Assembly (NCBI GenBank): GCA_024583055.1
Contig: CP102145.1
Span: 434,001-498,000, forward strand
Source: Streptococcus suis
Lineage (GTDB): Bacteria; Bacillota; Bacilli; Lactobacillales; Streptococcaceae
Direction of reading: 5' to 3'
Length of the DNA stretch: 64,000 nt
Below the pieces are notes generated by a model, which was given only the letters and a program-made list of their open reading frames with translations, searched no databases and had not been told where the DNA came from. Position 1 is the first letter of the stretch. Each line of letters starts with the position of its first letter. Shown here piece after piece: positions 47,780 through 59,900 of this stretch. Made by a program: the position numbers and the translations under genes.

Positions 47780-48823
47780 CTATTTAATTGACACTTCAAA
47801 ATGATTTGTTTCCTCAATAAATCGCTGTGCCATTTTTTCACGATTGATTTGTTCAGTATCCAGGGTAATAGCATGGTCTGAAACCAAGTCCGTATCCGCA
47901 AAGAATTCGATATGGTTGGCCAGATTGTATAAATGGACCGGAGCATCTCCACCAAACTCTCCATCTAGGTTGAGCAAGAGGCGACTGGAATTGTCCAAGT
48001 GCTTGATAGATAAGCTCCTGGTCTTGATATACTCGACCAAATTGCTATCTACATGCTTGCCACCGTCCAAGACCTGACGAATCAGATGTAGAATTTCAAA
48101 GAGATTGCCTGTTTTCACCATGAGTAAGGTAAAATTGCCGTCATCCAGCTTGGCATCCGGTACAATTTGCTCAAATCCTCCGATAGAATTGGTCAGGGCC
48201 ACAAAAATCATGGAGACAGACCCTTCAAAAATCCCCTTGTCATGTTGGACACGAACCGGTGTAAACTGGACCTGCGGCAATAGCTCTGCCCCCTTGACCA
48301 CATAGGCTAGGTAGCCAAACATGGTCTTGAGCTGGCTAGGCACACTGTAAGTCAATTCAGTCAAGGTGCCCAGAGCAGCAATATTGATAAAGTAATGCTC
48401 CTGGGAATAGCCGTTCTTCACGTTCTTAGCCAGACCAATATCCATTAAAATGGTCTGATTTTTTCCAATCAACTTGGCTGCCTCAACTGGATTTCCCCGT
48501 GGAACCTTTAGGGCACGGGCATAGTCATTGGTCGTTCCCGTTGGAATAATCGCCATACGAGGTCGTTTTTCAAGCGGAGCAATGCCATTGACTACTTCGT
48601 TAATAGTGCCGTCACCACCAGCAGCAATGACCAAGTCAAATCCAGCCAGGGCTGCCCGTCTAGCCTCGTTTTTAGCTGAATCTTTTTCTGGAGTAGTCTG
48701 AAAGGCAGAGGTTTCATAACCAAATCCTTCCAAAACATTCAGCACTTCTGCTACATTTTTCTTCATGATTTCTTGTCCCGAGGTCGGGTTATAAATCAAT
48801 CTTGCACGTTTTTGTTCTTCCAT
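47780..48823 (-). CDS. dgkB: diacylglycerol/lipid kinase (DagK/YegS family)
   Basis: A 347-residue soluble lipid kinase that phosphorylates diacylglycerol, recycling lipid freed by lipoteichoic acid synthesis. The DAGK catalytic domain shows RLIYNPTSGQE at the start, the nucleotide motif AAGGDGTINEVVNGIA (about 67-82), and TGTTNDYARAL (about 97-107). The C-terminal domain has LLNLDGEFGGDAPVHLYN. It lies 7 bases after ligA, in the same direction. Confidence 0.92.
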   Translation of the reverse strand: MEEQKRARLIYNPTSGQEIMKKNVAEVLNVLEGFGYETSAFQTTPEKDSAKNEARRAALAGFDLVIAAGGDGTINEVVNGIAPLEKRPRMAIIPTGTTNDYARALKVPRGNPVEAAKLIGKNQTILMDIGLAKNVKNGYSQEHYFINIAALGTLTELTYSVPSQLKTMFGYLAYVVKGAELLPQVQFTPVRVQHDKGIFEGSVSMIFVALTNSIGGFEQIVPDAKLDDGNFTLLMVKTGNLFEILHLIRQVLDGGKHVDSNLVEYIKTRSLSIKHLDNSSRLLLNLDGEFGGDAPVHLYNLANHIEFFADTDLVSDHAITLDTEQINREKMAQRFIEETNHFEVSIK

Positions 48824-48830
48824 GATTTCC

Positions 48831-50792
<1,962 letters not shown>

Positions 50793-50796
50793 CTAT

Positions 50797-50805
50797 ATTA
50801 TAACA
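50797..50805 (-). promoter_or_regulatory. extended -10 promoter abutting the ligA start codon
   Basis: On the minus strand TGT-TATAAT ends 7 bases before the ATG, so transcription should start at or one base from the A of AUG. A possible -35 (TTACAA) sits 15 bases upstream, a shorter spacing than ideal. Confidence 0.65.
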
Positions 50806-51075
50806 CGATTTTTAACATTGTAACTCAAAATGAGCAAGACAAAACAGAATTGATAGATTGATTGAACAAGTTTTGTAGTGCATTACACATTCTACATAGA
50901 TAAGGAGTAAAGAAAATTGAAATTATAGATTATCACCAGGATATAAGGATTATGGTCACTTTGAATTCTAATCTGACTGATAACTAAACAGTAGGATGTT
51001 ATTAAAATAGGCTGCAGTATTTTAAGTCTTCTAATAAACCAAGGATTATCGCTTTTAATTTATTCATTAAAATTA
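50806..51075. other. divergent intergenic region
   Basis: About 270 AT-rich bases between the ligA promoter and the promoter of the 44-residue protein. I see no gene, terminator or clear operator. There is one loose inverted repeat, tgtag-N13-ctaca, around 50873-50895. Confidence 0.4.
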
Positions 51076-51081
51076 TATAAT
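51076..51081 (+). promoter_or_regulatory. -10 element for the 44-residue protein gene
   Basis: TATAAT 23 bases before the start codon. The -35 region (TTTTAA at 17 bases) is weak. Confidence 0.5.
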
Positions 51082-51104
51082 AGGTAGTAGAATGGAGGTC
51101 TAAC

Positions 51105-51239
51105 ATGGCTATTACGTATAAACGACAAGATGAACTTGACACTTTATTTGAGCAATTTGCACGTATTGAACAATTCGATGACAAAGATGATGTAAATTCA
51201 GTTGCTCCTAAACAAAAAGAATTTCAATTGAAAGATTGA
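51105..51239 (+). CDS. small acidic protein of 44 residues
   Basis: ATG at 51105 with a perfect GGAGGT ribosome site 5 bases upstream; stop TGA 51237-51239. The product begins MAITYKRQDELDTLFEQFA and is rich in Asp, Glu and Gln, with a short amphipathic helix at the start and an unstructured-looking tail. It resembles a small streptococcal family that I believe NCBI names SPJ_0845; this is from memory and unchecked. It lies directly upstream of zwf, whose -35 box overlaps its stop codon. Function unknown. Confidence 0.78.
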   Translation: MAITYKRQDELDTLFEQFARIEQFDDKDDVNSVAPKQKEFQLKD

Positions 51240-51264
51240 ATTTTCTGACAATTTTAGATATAAT
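51236..51264 (+). promoter_or_regulatory. zwf promoter
   Basis: TTGAAT (51236-51241), a 17-base spacer and TATAAT (51259-51264), 32 bases before the zwf ATG. The -35 overlaps the end of the preceding small gene. Confidence 0.72.
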
Positions 51265-51296
51265 AGATGTTATATTCAACAGATAGGAATAAAATT

Positions 51297-52784
51297 ATGT
51301 CATCACATGTATTGTTTACAATTTTTGGTGCTAGTGGCGACCTTGCCAAGCGCAAACTCTATCCATCCCTCTTCCGTCTTTATAAGGCAGGCCATATCCG
51401 AGAAAATTTTGCAGTAATTGGTACAGCTCGCAGACCTTGGACCAAGGAATTTTTTGAGCAAACTGTCATTGAATCACTCGGTGATTTGCCCGATACTCCA
51501 CGTCAAGCTCATGAATTTGCAAGTCATTTCTACTATCAAAGCCATGATGTCAACGATACTGAGCATTATGTAGCTCTTCGTAAATTGCAGGACGACTTAT
51601 GTGAAAAATACGATACGCAACACAACAAGGTCTTCTTCCTCTCTATGGCTCCTGAATTTTTCGGAACCATTGCCAAACATCTCAAATCAGAGCAAATCGT
51701 TGACGGACAAGGTTTTGAGCGTTTGATTATCGAAAAACCTTTCGGAACTAGCCTTGCTACAGCTACCAAACTCAATGATGAATTGGCAGCAGCCTTCAAT
51801 GAAGACCAAATATACCGTATCGACCATTACCTAGGCAAGGAAATGGTGCAAAATATCTTTGCGGTTCGCTTTGCCAATATCATTTTTGAGCATATCTGGA
51901 ACCGTGATTACATCGATAACGTTCAAATTACATTTGCTGAAGGGATTGGTGTTGAGGATCGTGGGGGCTACTACGATCATTCTGGCGCCTTAAAAGACAT
52001 GGTGCAAAACCATGCCCTCCAAGTTCTTTCCCTTCTAGCAATGGATAAGCCAGCCAGCTTCAAGGAGGAAGATGTCCGAGCTGAAAAAATCAAGGTCTTC
52101 CAACACCTTCGTCAGCCTTCTGATGAGGACCTCAAGCGCAACTTCATTCGAGGCCAGTACGCAGCAGGTTCCATCGACGGAAAAGACTATGTTAGCTACT
52201 TGGATGAACCAAATATTGCAGAAGGTTCTCAAACAGAAACCTTTGCAGGAGGTGTCTTCTTCGTTGATACTGACCGTTTCCGTGATGTACCTTTCTTCTT
52301 CCGGACAGGTAAACGCCTGACGGAAAAGGGCACGCGCGTGACCATCACCTTCAAGCATGCGGAAGATATTTTTGGTCAGCCTTCTGAAGCCAATGTCTTG
52401 ACCATCTTCATCCAACCAACTGAAGGCTTTATGCTCTCTATCAACGGTAAGGAAGTTGGTTCCCACTTTGCTCTTACTCCTGCCAAACTCAACTTCCGCC
52501 ACAATGCAACGGCACTTGGTAATTCACCTGAAGCCTACGAAAAACTATTTTTCGATGTGCTAAATGGTGATTCTACTAACTTTAGCCATTGGGAAGAAGT
52601 GAAAGCAAGCTGGAGCTTGATTGACCGCATTGTTGATTTGTGGGCAAATAACCAAGTCCCACTCCACACCTACCCAGCAGGAACCATGGGACCTCAAGCA
52701 GCCTTTGATTTACTAGAAAGTTACGGCTGCAAGTGGGTTTGGACACCTGATGTCTGGTATCGTGAACGTGGCTTATTGAAATAA
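51297..52784 (+). CDS. zwf: glucose-6-phosphate 1-dehydrogenase
   Basis: A 495-residue enzyme of the oxidative pentose phosphate branch, making NADPH. The coenzyme motif FTIFGASGDLAKRKLYPSLF spans residues 6-25, the substrate-binding motif RIDHYLGKEMVQN lies near 179, and YPAGTMGP near 464. The ATG at 51297 with AGGAAT upstream gives the family N-terminus; the longer frame from 51267 overlaps the promoter. It ends in a rho-independent terminator. Confidence 0.96.
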   Translation: MSSHVLFTIFGASGDLAKRKLYPSLFRLYKAGHIRENFAVIGTARRPWTKEFFEQTVIESLGDLPDTPRQAHEFASHFYYQSHDVNDTEHYVALRKLQDDLCEKYDTQHNKVFFLSMAPEFFGTIAKHLKSEQIVDGQGFERLIIEKPFGTSLATATKLNDELAAAFNEDQIYRIDHYLGKEMVQNIFAVRFANIIFEHIWNRDYIDNVQITFAEGIGVEDRGGYYDHSGALKDMVQNHALQVLSLLAMDKPASFKEEDVRAEKIKVFQHLRQPSDEDLKRNFIRGQYAAGSIDGKDYVSYLDEPNIAEGSQTETFAGGVFFVDTDRFRDVPFFFRTGKRLTEKGTRVTITFKHAEDIFGQPSEANVLTIFIQPTEGFMLSINGKEVGSHFALTPAKLNFRHNATALGNSPEAYEKLFFDVLNGDSTNFSHWEEVKASWSLIDRIVDLWANNQVPLHTYPAGTMGPQAAFDLLESYGCKWVWTPDVWYRERGLLK

Positions 52785-52790
52785 TATATG

Positions 52791-52816
52791 AAAACTGGAG
52801 CCATCCAGTTTTTTTC
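52791..52816 (+). terminator. terminator of zwf
   Basis: A perfect 9-bp stem (52791-52799 and 52804-52812) with a GCCA loop and a T-run. It ends right at the ribosome site of the next gene. Confidence 0.87.
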
Positions 52817-52826
52817 GGAGATATTT

Positions 52827-53501
52827 ATGACTGAACTAAACACTATTCTCTCCCAACTTGAAGCAGCCAGTCATGCTGGCACCCTCAAGCGCTATGAAAA
52901 AATTGGCGAAACCAAGCCCTACTACGGCGTTCCAATGGGAGCTATTTCTGGTATTGCCAAGGCCTATAAAAATCGACTGGACTTGTTTGCCCCACTCTGG
53001 CAAACGGGGGTCCTAGAGGCACAATATTTAGCAATTCAAATTGCAAAAAATAAGCCTGACCAGCTTCTCCAAGCTGACCTAGAGAATTGCCTCAATGAAG
53101 AAGTTTCTGTCAATGTCTTAGACAAGCTGGCTTCTATCATTCTCAGCAAACGAAAAGACAGCAGGGATTGGGAAGAAACCTTGCTTGCCCAAAAACCAGC
53201 CATCTTTCAACGCCTAGGCTGGTTCCTTCGCGCCAAATACTTTGCTGGCAAATCCGCTTCAAATCAAGAAATTGAAGAAACTCTAGACCAAATTCGCCAG
53301 CATTTGCAAACCGCTGACCCGCTTGTCCAATGGACCATGAACCAATGCTTGGTGGAGATTGCAGTTGCCTATCCTGACTATCTGGAGCAAGGTCTTGCAA
53401 TCGGTCAGGAACTCGCTGTCTATTCCGATATGAAGGTTCCAAAAGGCTGTACTTCTGCCTACGCACCCGACTGGATTGAGGCATTGTTGAGGAGGAAATA
53501 A
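52827..53501 (+). CDS. AlkD-like DNA alkylation repair protein
   Basis: A 224-residue all-helical protein resembling the HEAT-like-repeat DNA glycosylase family (AlkD/AlkC type), which removes bulky or positively charged alkylated bases. Helical repeat signatures are seen in GVPMGAISGIAKAYK, LAIQIAKNKPD and MNQCLVEIAVAYPDYLEQGLAIG, and the conserved C-terminal VPKGCTSAYAPDWIEALLRR. The ATG at 52827 with GGAGA upstream was chosen; the longer frame runs into the zwf terminator. It is coupled to the following GNAT gene. Confidence 0.86.
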   Translation: MTELNTILSQLEAASHAGTLKRYEKIGETKPYYGVPMGAISGIAKAYKNRLDLFAPLWQTGVLEAQYLAIQIAKNKPDQLLQADLENCLNEEVSVNVLDKLASIILSKRKDSRDWEETLLAQKPAIFQRLGWFLRAKYFAGKSASNQEIEETLDQIRQHLQTADPLVQWTMNQCLVEIAVAYPDYLEQGLAIGQELAVYSDMKVPKGCTSAYAPDWIEALLRRK

Positions 53502-53502
53502 A

Positions 53503-54060
53503 ATGCATCATAAAGGAACTCAGGTATTAGAAACCCAACGCCTAGTCTTACGCCCTTTTCAAACAACAGATGTTGAGCCCGTTTTCCAAAACTGGACTTC
53601 AGATGAAAAGGTTACCACCTATCTGACCTGGCCAACTCATCAGACAATTCAAGACACCCAAGACTACATCCAGTTCTGTATCCAATCCTATTCACAAGAA
53701 AAAGCGTACAGGTGGGCTATTGAACTCAAAGAAAGTCAGCAACCCATTGGAGATATTTCCGTCGTCAGTCTAGATGAACGGGTACAGGCTGCTGAATTGG
53801 GCTGGGTCTTAGGCAGTAAATGGTGGGGACAAAATTATATGCCAGAAGCCCTTGAAGCAGTCACTCACTTTCTACTGGAAGAAGTTGGTTGTTTACGGAT
53901 TACGGCTGTTCACGATAGTAAAAACCGTCCTTCTGGTCGCGTTATGGAAAAAGTCGGTATGTCCTACGAAGGCACCCTCCGACAAGCCGCTCGAAATAAT
54001 CGTGGTATTGTTGACATTGCTGTTTACTCACTGCTACATACAGATAGAAAAAGTCGCTAG
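53503..54060 (+). CDS. RimJ/RimL-type GNAT acetyltransferase
   Basis: A 185-residue GNAT protein of the ribosomal-protein-acetyltransferase type: ETQRLVLRPFQTTDVEPVF (9-27) at the start, AELGWVLGSKWWGQNYMPEALEAVTHFLLEEVG (about 91-123) as the acetyl-CoA region, and DSKNRPSGRVMEKVGMSYEGTLR (about 132-155) near the end. The ATG follows AGGAGG and overlaps the end of the alkD-like gene by spacing of one base. The acceptor is unknown. It ends in a terminator. Confidence 0.88.
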   Translation: MHHKGTQVLETQRLVLRPFQTTDVEPVFQNWTSDEKVTTYLTWPTHQTIQDTQDYIQFCIQSYSQEKAYRWAIELKESQQPIGDISVVSLDERVQAAELGWVLGSKWWGQNYMPEALEAVTHFLLEEVGCLRITAVHDSKNRPSGRVMEKVGMSYEGTLRQAARNNRGIVDIAVYSLLHTDRKSR

Positions 54061-54082
54061 TTTTTCAACTAACGACTTTTTT
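54048..54082. terminator. bidirectional terminator between GNAT and ftsY
   Basis: A long interrupted stem (outer arms 54048-54056 and about 54073-54081) with an A-run on the left and a T-run on the right, between convergent genes. Confidence 0.82.
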
Positions 54083-54087
54083 CAATA

Positions 54088-55362
54088 TTACACCAATCCC
54101 TCTAAAAGTCCACGCATGAACTCTTCGGACTTGAATTCACCGATGTCATCGATTTTCTCACCGAATCCAATCAATTTCACTGGAATATCTAGTTCCTGAC
54201 GAATAGCAAGAACGACACCACCTTTTGCAGTACCGTCTAGCTTGGTCAAGACTAAGCCTGTTAATGGAGTAATTTTTGCAAATTCTTTGGCTTGACTAAG
54301 GGCGTTTTGTCCTGTGGAAGCATCCAATGCTAAGAGGGTTTCATGCGGTGCTTCAGGCAGTGTTCGTTTAATGATACGGCCGATTTTTTCCAGCTCTGCC
54401 ATGAGGTTTTCTTTATTCTGCAAGCGACCTGCTGTGTCAATCATGAGAATATCCACGCCTTCTGCCACGGCACGTTTTACCCCATCAAAAACCACACTAG
54501 CTGGGTCTGACTTTTCAGGACCAGTCACTACTGGCACATCAACACGGCGACCCCACTCGACCAGCTGGGCTACCGCACCCGCACGAAAGGTGTCCGCCGC
54601 AACCAGCATAACCTTCTTGCCAGCCTGCTTGTACTTGTAGGCCAACTTACCGATAGACGTCGTCTTCCCAACCCCGTTAACACCGACAAAGAGCATGACC
54701 GTTAGGTCGTCTTGGATGTTGATTTGCTCGCTGAACTGGCCATCTTTTTCGTAAATATCCACCAATTTTTCAATGATGACCCGACGGAGTTCCTCGGTCT
54801 TTTTGGCCTTCTGGAGCTTGGCTTCATAGCGGAGCTCCTCTGTCAGTGTAGAGGCAACCTGTACTCCCACGTCTGACAAAATCAGCATTTCTTCCAGTTC
54901 CTCGAAAAAGTCCTCATCAACCGAACGGAAGTTGGCAAAGAACTCATTGAGCCTTGCCCCAAAGCCTGTACGGGTCTTTTTCAAGGTCCGCTGGTACTTG
55001 TCCTGCTCACTTTCTTGCTCTACTGGAACAACTTCCTCAACAGGCTCTTCTTTGGCCTTGGTTTGAATAGCTGGGTCAAGCCCCAGCTCCTGTGCTTCTT
55101 TGATACGGGACGCAGCAGCCTCCTTGGCAGCATAATACTGGGCCATCATGTCTAAGGTCCGTTGTTTCTGAGCTTCTTGCTCTGCTGAGAGGTCTGCATT
55201 CTCCGCAGGAGCCTCTGCAACAGCAGTTTCTTGAGCAACTGATTCAGTTTCAGATACTTCTGTATCTTCACTAGAATCTAACTGTTCCGTCTCCACTTCC
55301 TCAACAAGAGAGACTTGCTCTTCTTGTTTTTCTTGTCCAAATAATCGATCAAATAATCCCAT
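54088..55362 (-). CDS. ftsY: signal recognition particle receptor FtsY
   Basis: A 424-residue SRP GTPase that docks ribosome-SRP complexes to the membrane. An acidic low-complexity A domain (about 1-120) precedes the four-helix N domain and the G domain. Visible G motifs: G1 GVNGVGKTTSIGKLA (about 230-244), G2 ADTFRAGAVAQL, G3 DTAGRLQNKENLM, G4 TKLDGTAKGG, and the closing GFGEKIDDIGEF. It stands one base after the HAD gene in the smc unit. Confidence 0.96.
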   Translation of the reverse strand: MGLFDRLFGQEKQEEQVSLVEEVETEQLDSSEDTEVSETESVAQETAVAEAPAENADLSAEQEAQKQRTLDMMAQYYAAKEAAASRIKEAQELGLDPAIQTKAKEEPVEEVVPVEQESEQDKYQRTLKKTRTGFGARLNEFFANFRSVDEDFFEELEEMLILSDVGVQVASTLTEELRYEAKLQKAKKTEELRRVIIEKLVDIYEKDGQFSEQINIQDDLTVMLFVGVNGVGKTTSIGKLAYKYKQAGKKVMLVAADTFRAGAVAQLVEWGRRVDVPVVTGPEKSDPASVVFDGVKRAVAEGVDILMIDTAGRLQNKENLMAELEKIGRIIKRTLPEAPHETLLALDASTGQNALSQAKEFAKITPLTGLVLTKLDGTAKGGVVLAIRQELDIPVKLIGFGEKIDDIGEFKSEEFMRGLLEGLV

Positions 55363-55363
55363 A

Positions 55364-56176
55364 CTAGTCCTCGTTTAATACATAATGTTCGATTGCCCAG
55401 GCAATCCCATCCTCATCGTTGGTTTTTGGCAGAACAAGCTTGGCCGCAGACTTGATTTCATCAGTCGCATTAGCCATGGCAACACCCAAACCTGCCCATT
55501 CGATCATAGACAAGTCATTACCTTCATCACCACAAGCCATGACTTCTGATTGTTCTATCCCCAGATGTCCTATCAACTTGGACAAACCGTTTGCTTTATG
55601 GACACCTTTGGGGCTCCACTCAAGCAGAATATCACGCGATTTGAAAATCTCAAATCGTTCGTGCAATTCCGCAGGAATTTTCGGAATTTGTCCATCTAAA
55701 AAATCTGCATCTACTGCCGACACAGCCTTATTGTAAACGAAGTCCTCTGGCAATTCGTCATCAGTCACCTTGATTTTTTTCAAAAGGGGGTTGGCAGTTA
55801 AATAGAGAGATTCGTGGGCAGCCGGTAGAGAGTATACATCCCCCCCGTGCAAGATATCCAAGGGCAAATCCAATTGATTGGTTACCTGGCGAATAGCACG
55901 GACTTCATTGATTGTAAAGCCCACCTTATCCAAAACCCGACCTGTATTTTCCTGAACCAGACCACCGTTAAAAGTGATAGAATATTGATTTTCTCCAAGT
56001 AAATCTAGTTCTTCTAAGAAACCTCCAATAGCTTGCAGGGGGCGCCCTGTTGTCAGAGCGACGTACACACCCTTGTCACGCGCTGCTCGCAGGGCTTTTT
56101 TATTTTCCTCAGAAATCCTCTTGTCAGACGTCAACAAGGTTCCGTCTAAATCGAGTGCAACTAACTTAATTGCCAT
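55364..56176 (-). CDS. Cof-type HAD-IIB phosphatase
   Basis: A 270-residue HAD phosphatase: motif I ALDLDGTLLTSDKRIS (residues 7-22), motif II ALTTGRPL, Lys in VHKANGLSKLIGHLGI, and motif IV MACGDEGNDLSMIEWAGLGVAMANA. The C2B cap makes it a Cof/YidA-type sugar-phosphate phosphatase. It overlaps the preceding HAD gene by 11 bases. Confidence 0.92.
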   Translation of the reverse strand: MAIKLVALDLDGTLLTSDKRISEENKKALRAARDKGVYVALTTGRPLQAIGGFLEELDLLGENQYSITFNGGLVQENTGRVLDKVGFTINEVRAIRQVTNQLDLPLDILHGGDVYSLPAAHESLYLTANPLLKKIKVTDDELPEDFVYNKAVSAVDADFLDGQIPKIPAELHERFEIFKSRDILLEWSPKGVHKANGLSKLIGHLGIEQSEVMACGDEGNDLSMIEWAGLGVAMANATDEIKSAAKLVLPKTNDEDGIAWAIEHYVLNED

Positions 56177-56975
56177 ATACTACCTCCTCCAAATAGGTCA
56201 AAACTGCATCGTCATTGCAGTGACCGATAACCTTAACTGCGACTGCCTTGACTTCAGGGCGAGCATTCTCCGTCGCAATGGCCAAGCCAGCAAATTCCAG
56301 CATTTCCAGGTCATTTTGATTGTCCCCGAAAGCTGTTACATCCTCTGCCGTCAATCTAAGATGCTGACAAAGATGACCAAGACCGACCGCCTTGTGCACA
56401 CCTGATAGGATAATGTCAATAGAGGTAAATCCTGTCGTTACCGCTGAAAGATTGCCAAAATGCTGGTTGATCCAATCCTGGGCCTGCTGGCGTTTTTCCT
56501 CCGCAACATAGATGTTGAGCTTGATGACCTCTTCCGTCACCTGTTCAAAAGAAGCTATCAAACGAATATCTTGATAATAGCCCGACAAATCACGCAAAAG
56601 ATCGTCCTCAACAGCTTCCAGCATATAAGAACCCGACAAACTAGACAGGGTGACATGGTGAGCTTCCACAATGCCACTGGCCACCAGCTCCTCAATCAGC
56701 CTCAAATAAACCGAGCTCGGAATGGGATTATCCATAAAAATCAGCTCATCCTGATAGGATACAACCGCCCCATTTTCCGCCACAAAGGCGATACGATGTT
56801 CAAATCCTGCAAAAACTTGCTTCAAGCTGGGGTAGGACCGACCGCTGGCAGCCACAAAAAGATAATCCCTATCCTCAAAAGCATCCAACAGCCGGCCAAA
56901 CCGCTCCTTATCAAAGCTATGGTCCTCTCGCAAAAAAGTCCCATCCATATCACTGGCAAATACTTTCTTTATCAT
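56166..56975 (-). CDS. Cof-type HAD-IIB phosphatase
   Basis: A 269-residue HAD phosphatase: motif I ASDMDGTFLREDHSFD (8-23), motif II VAASGRSYPSL, Lys in VHKAVGLGHLCQHL, and motif IV TAFGDNQNDLEMLEFAGLAIATENA. It is of the same family as the next gene but well diverged. It overlaps smc by 4 bases (ATGA). Confidence 0.92.
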   Translation of the reverse strand: MIKKVFASDMDGTFLREDHSFDKERFGRLLDAFEDRDYLFVAASGRSYPSLKQVFAGFEHRIAFVAENGAVVSYQDELIFMDNPIPSSVYLRLIEELVASGIVEAHHVTLSSLSGSYMLEAVEDDLLRDLSGYYQDIRLIASFEQVTEEVIKLNIYVAEEKRQQAQDWINQHFGNLSAVTTGFTSIDIILSGVHKAVGLGHLCQHLRLTAEDVTAFGDNQNDLEMLEFAGLAIATENARPEVKAVAVKVIGHCNDDAVLTYLEEVVYGN

Positions 56976-59900
56976 AGTTTCTCCACATCTTTCAATTTGA
57001 CAGACACAATCTTGGACACGCCCGACTCCTGCATGGTCACACCATACATAGCATCCGCCGCCGCCATGGTCCCCTTACGGTGGGTCACGACGATAAACTG
57101 ACTCTCCTTATCAAAGCGATTGAGATAATCCCCGAAACGCTTGACATTGGCCTCATCCAAAGCCGCCTCCACCTCGTCCAGAATAACAAACGGGATGGTC
57201 TTGACACGGATAATGGAAAATAGCAGAGCCAGAGCCGAGAGGGCCTTTTCGCCACCAGACATAAGGTTGAGCGACTGGATTTTCTTCCCCGGAGGCTGGA
57301 CAGAAATTTCCACCCCCGCAGTCAAAATATCATTGTCCGTCAGTATCAAATCCGCAGAACCTCCGCCAAACATCTGTCTGAAAGTCTGCTTGAAACTACC
57401 GCGAATGGACTCAAAGGTAGCCTTAAAGCGTTCCTTAACCTCGTCATCCATCTCATGAATGGTCTCCAGCAGTAAATCACGCGCCGACAAAATATCTGCC
57501 CGTTGCTCATTAAGGAAAATCAAGCGACTGTTGACTTCATCATACTGCTCAATAGCATCCAGATTGATAGGTCCTAGCGCTCGAATAGCTCGTTCCAAAT
57601 CCTTGAGCGCCTGCTCAGCCAGTGGCAAATCATCAACAAGTTTTGCCTGAGACTGGGCCGCCTCAAAGGTCAGTTTGAATTGCTCGGTCAAATTGGTCAA
57701 TAAATGACGCAGTCTGTCACTGAACTGCTCCACATCGGCCTCCAACTTGGCCTGCTTGCGAATGAGGTCATCATTCTTGGCACGCGCCTGTTGCAACCGC
57801 CCTTCCAAATCCTCAAATTGCCCCTCAATATCTTCTAATTCAAACTTGAGGCGGATGAGAATCTGATTGGTATCAGTCTGCTTGGTCGTCGCGGCCTGCA
57901 ATTGTTCCTCCAGAACATCCAGACTGGTATCTTCCAGTGCAACCAATTTTTGGTCAATGACATCCTGCAACATCAGGATTTCCTTTTCAATCGCCACTTG
58001 TTCGTCCTGCAAACGGCGGAGATCCGTCTGTTCAAAGCGCAGTTGACTGGTCCATTCCGTCTGTTCCAAGGTCAACTGACTCTTCTGATTGCGCAGGCGC
58101 TCCAAACTTTCTTGGATGCTGTCGCGATCGTCCCGCACCTGTTGGATTTGCTCTTCTAATTGTGCTTTTTTCTGGTTTAAACTATCAACCAGTGTAATTT
58201 CCTTGTCCGCCTGCTCCTGCAATTCTGAGAGGATTTCTGGACTGACTTGGCTGATTTGCAAGTCGTAGCGCGCTCTTACCTGCCCCAAGTGTTGCTCGGC
58301 TTGTTCCAGATGGATCTGAGCAGATTGTTGGGCCAGACGCGCCTCCTCACCTTGAGATTTAATTTCTTCAAGCGTTGATCTTGTCTGGTCCAAGTCTTCT
58401 TTTCGGCTGGCAACAAGGCTTTCCTGCTCCTTCTGCTTACGAGACAGCTCTGCTATTTCGCCCACAAGGGCATCCAATTCCGGCTTGATAAAGGTCGTAT
58501 TGTTGTTGCGGTTGCTACCCCCGGCAAAGGCACCACCGGGACGGATTTCAGAACCATCCATAGTGACTATCCGCACCTGAAACTTTGTCGCTCGCGCCGC
58601 TTGATTGGCTTGGTCAATGGTCTCAAAAATGGCAATGGTGCCCAGTAGATTTTGGAAAATATTTTCCAAATGCGCTTGGTAGGTCACCAAATCACTGGCC
58701 ATGCCCAAAAAACCGGGTGTCGCCTGCAAGATTGCCAGCTGCTGATTCGCCAAACTACGAGGTTTAATGGTCGTCAAGGGCAGGAAGGTCGCCCGACCCT
58801 GACGCTTGTCTTTCAGATAAGCGATCGCCCGCTTGGCAGTCGACTCATCCGCTACAATGACGTTCTGGCCGGCACCACCCAAGGCGATTTCCAGTGCCGT
58901 CTGATAGCGTGTATCAAAGGTCAATTGCTCGCTGACCGCACCAATAATGCCACCGATAGTCGGCGCTACCTGCAAGACCGCCTTGACACCTGCATAAAAG
59001 TTCGAATGATTTTTTAAAATGGCCTCTAAACTTGACTGGCGCGCCTGCTTAGACTTAATCGCATCCAAGAGGTCGAACATAGCCGACTGTTGCTCCTTGT
59101 AAGCTTGCTCCGCTTGGCTCACCTGCATTTCTGCCTGACGGTAATCGGTCAAGAGGTCTCGCAAATGCTGTTCGGTCTCGGCTAATCTGGTCTGACCGGC
59201 TGCCTGCTCTTTCTCTGCTGTCTCTTTTTCAGCCTGCAAGCGGGTCAATTCCTCCGACTTGCTTTCTGATAGGCTGATTTGATTGGCAATTTCCTGCTGC
59301 AATTTGGTCAATCGGTTGGACGCCTCTGCCTCCGCCTGCATAAGGGCTACATATTGCTCCCGCAGATGGTCCAAGACTTGGTCTGGATCTTCTGAAAAAT
59401 AAGAAATTTCCTTGTCCACGGCCGCAATCTCTGCCTTTAAGGCAGACAATTTTTCTTCCAACTCTATCATGGCCGCGGTCTTTTTCGCCACTTCTTCTCT
59501 TACCGTAGCCAATTTGTCCTGCATGCTTTGCAGGCGGACTTCTGCCTCTTGGCGACTGATTTCATTCTGGCTGGACTCCAACTTATGGACTTCGATTTTT
59601 CGTTCCAAGTCACTGATTAACTTGGTCAAGTCCAAGAGGACAGCCTGTTCCCGCTCCATTTGCTGAGACAAAGCATGACGATGCGATTTCAGTCGCTGAT
59701 TTTCCTCTTCCAGCTGGTCACGCTGTTGGTAATAGGTGGTCAAATCCGCCTTAACCTGTGCCAATTCTGCTTCCTTAGCTGTTAATCTTTCCTTGCTCCC
59801 TTTGAGCTGGGCCACCAAGACATCCAAATAGAGCTCCTTGCGCTCTGCATCCAATTTCAAAAATTTCTTGGCTGTCTGTGCTTGTTTTTCCAAAGGCTTG

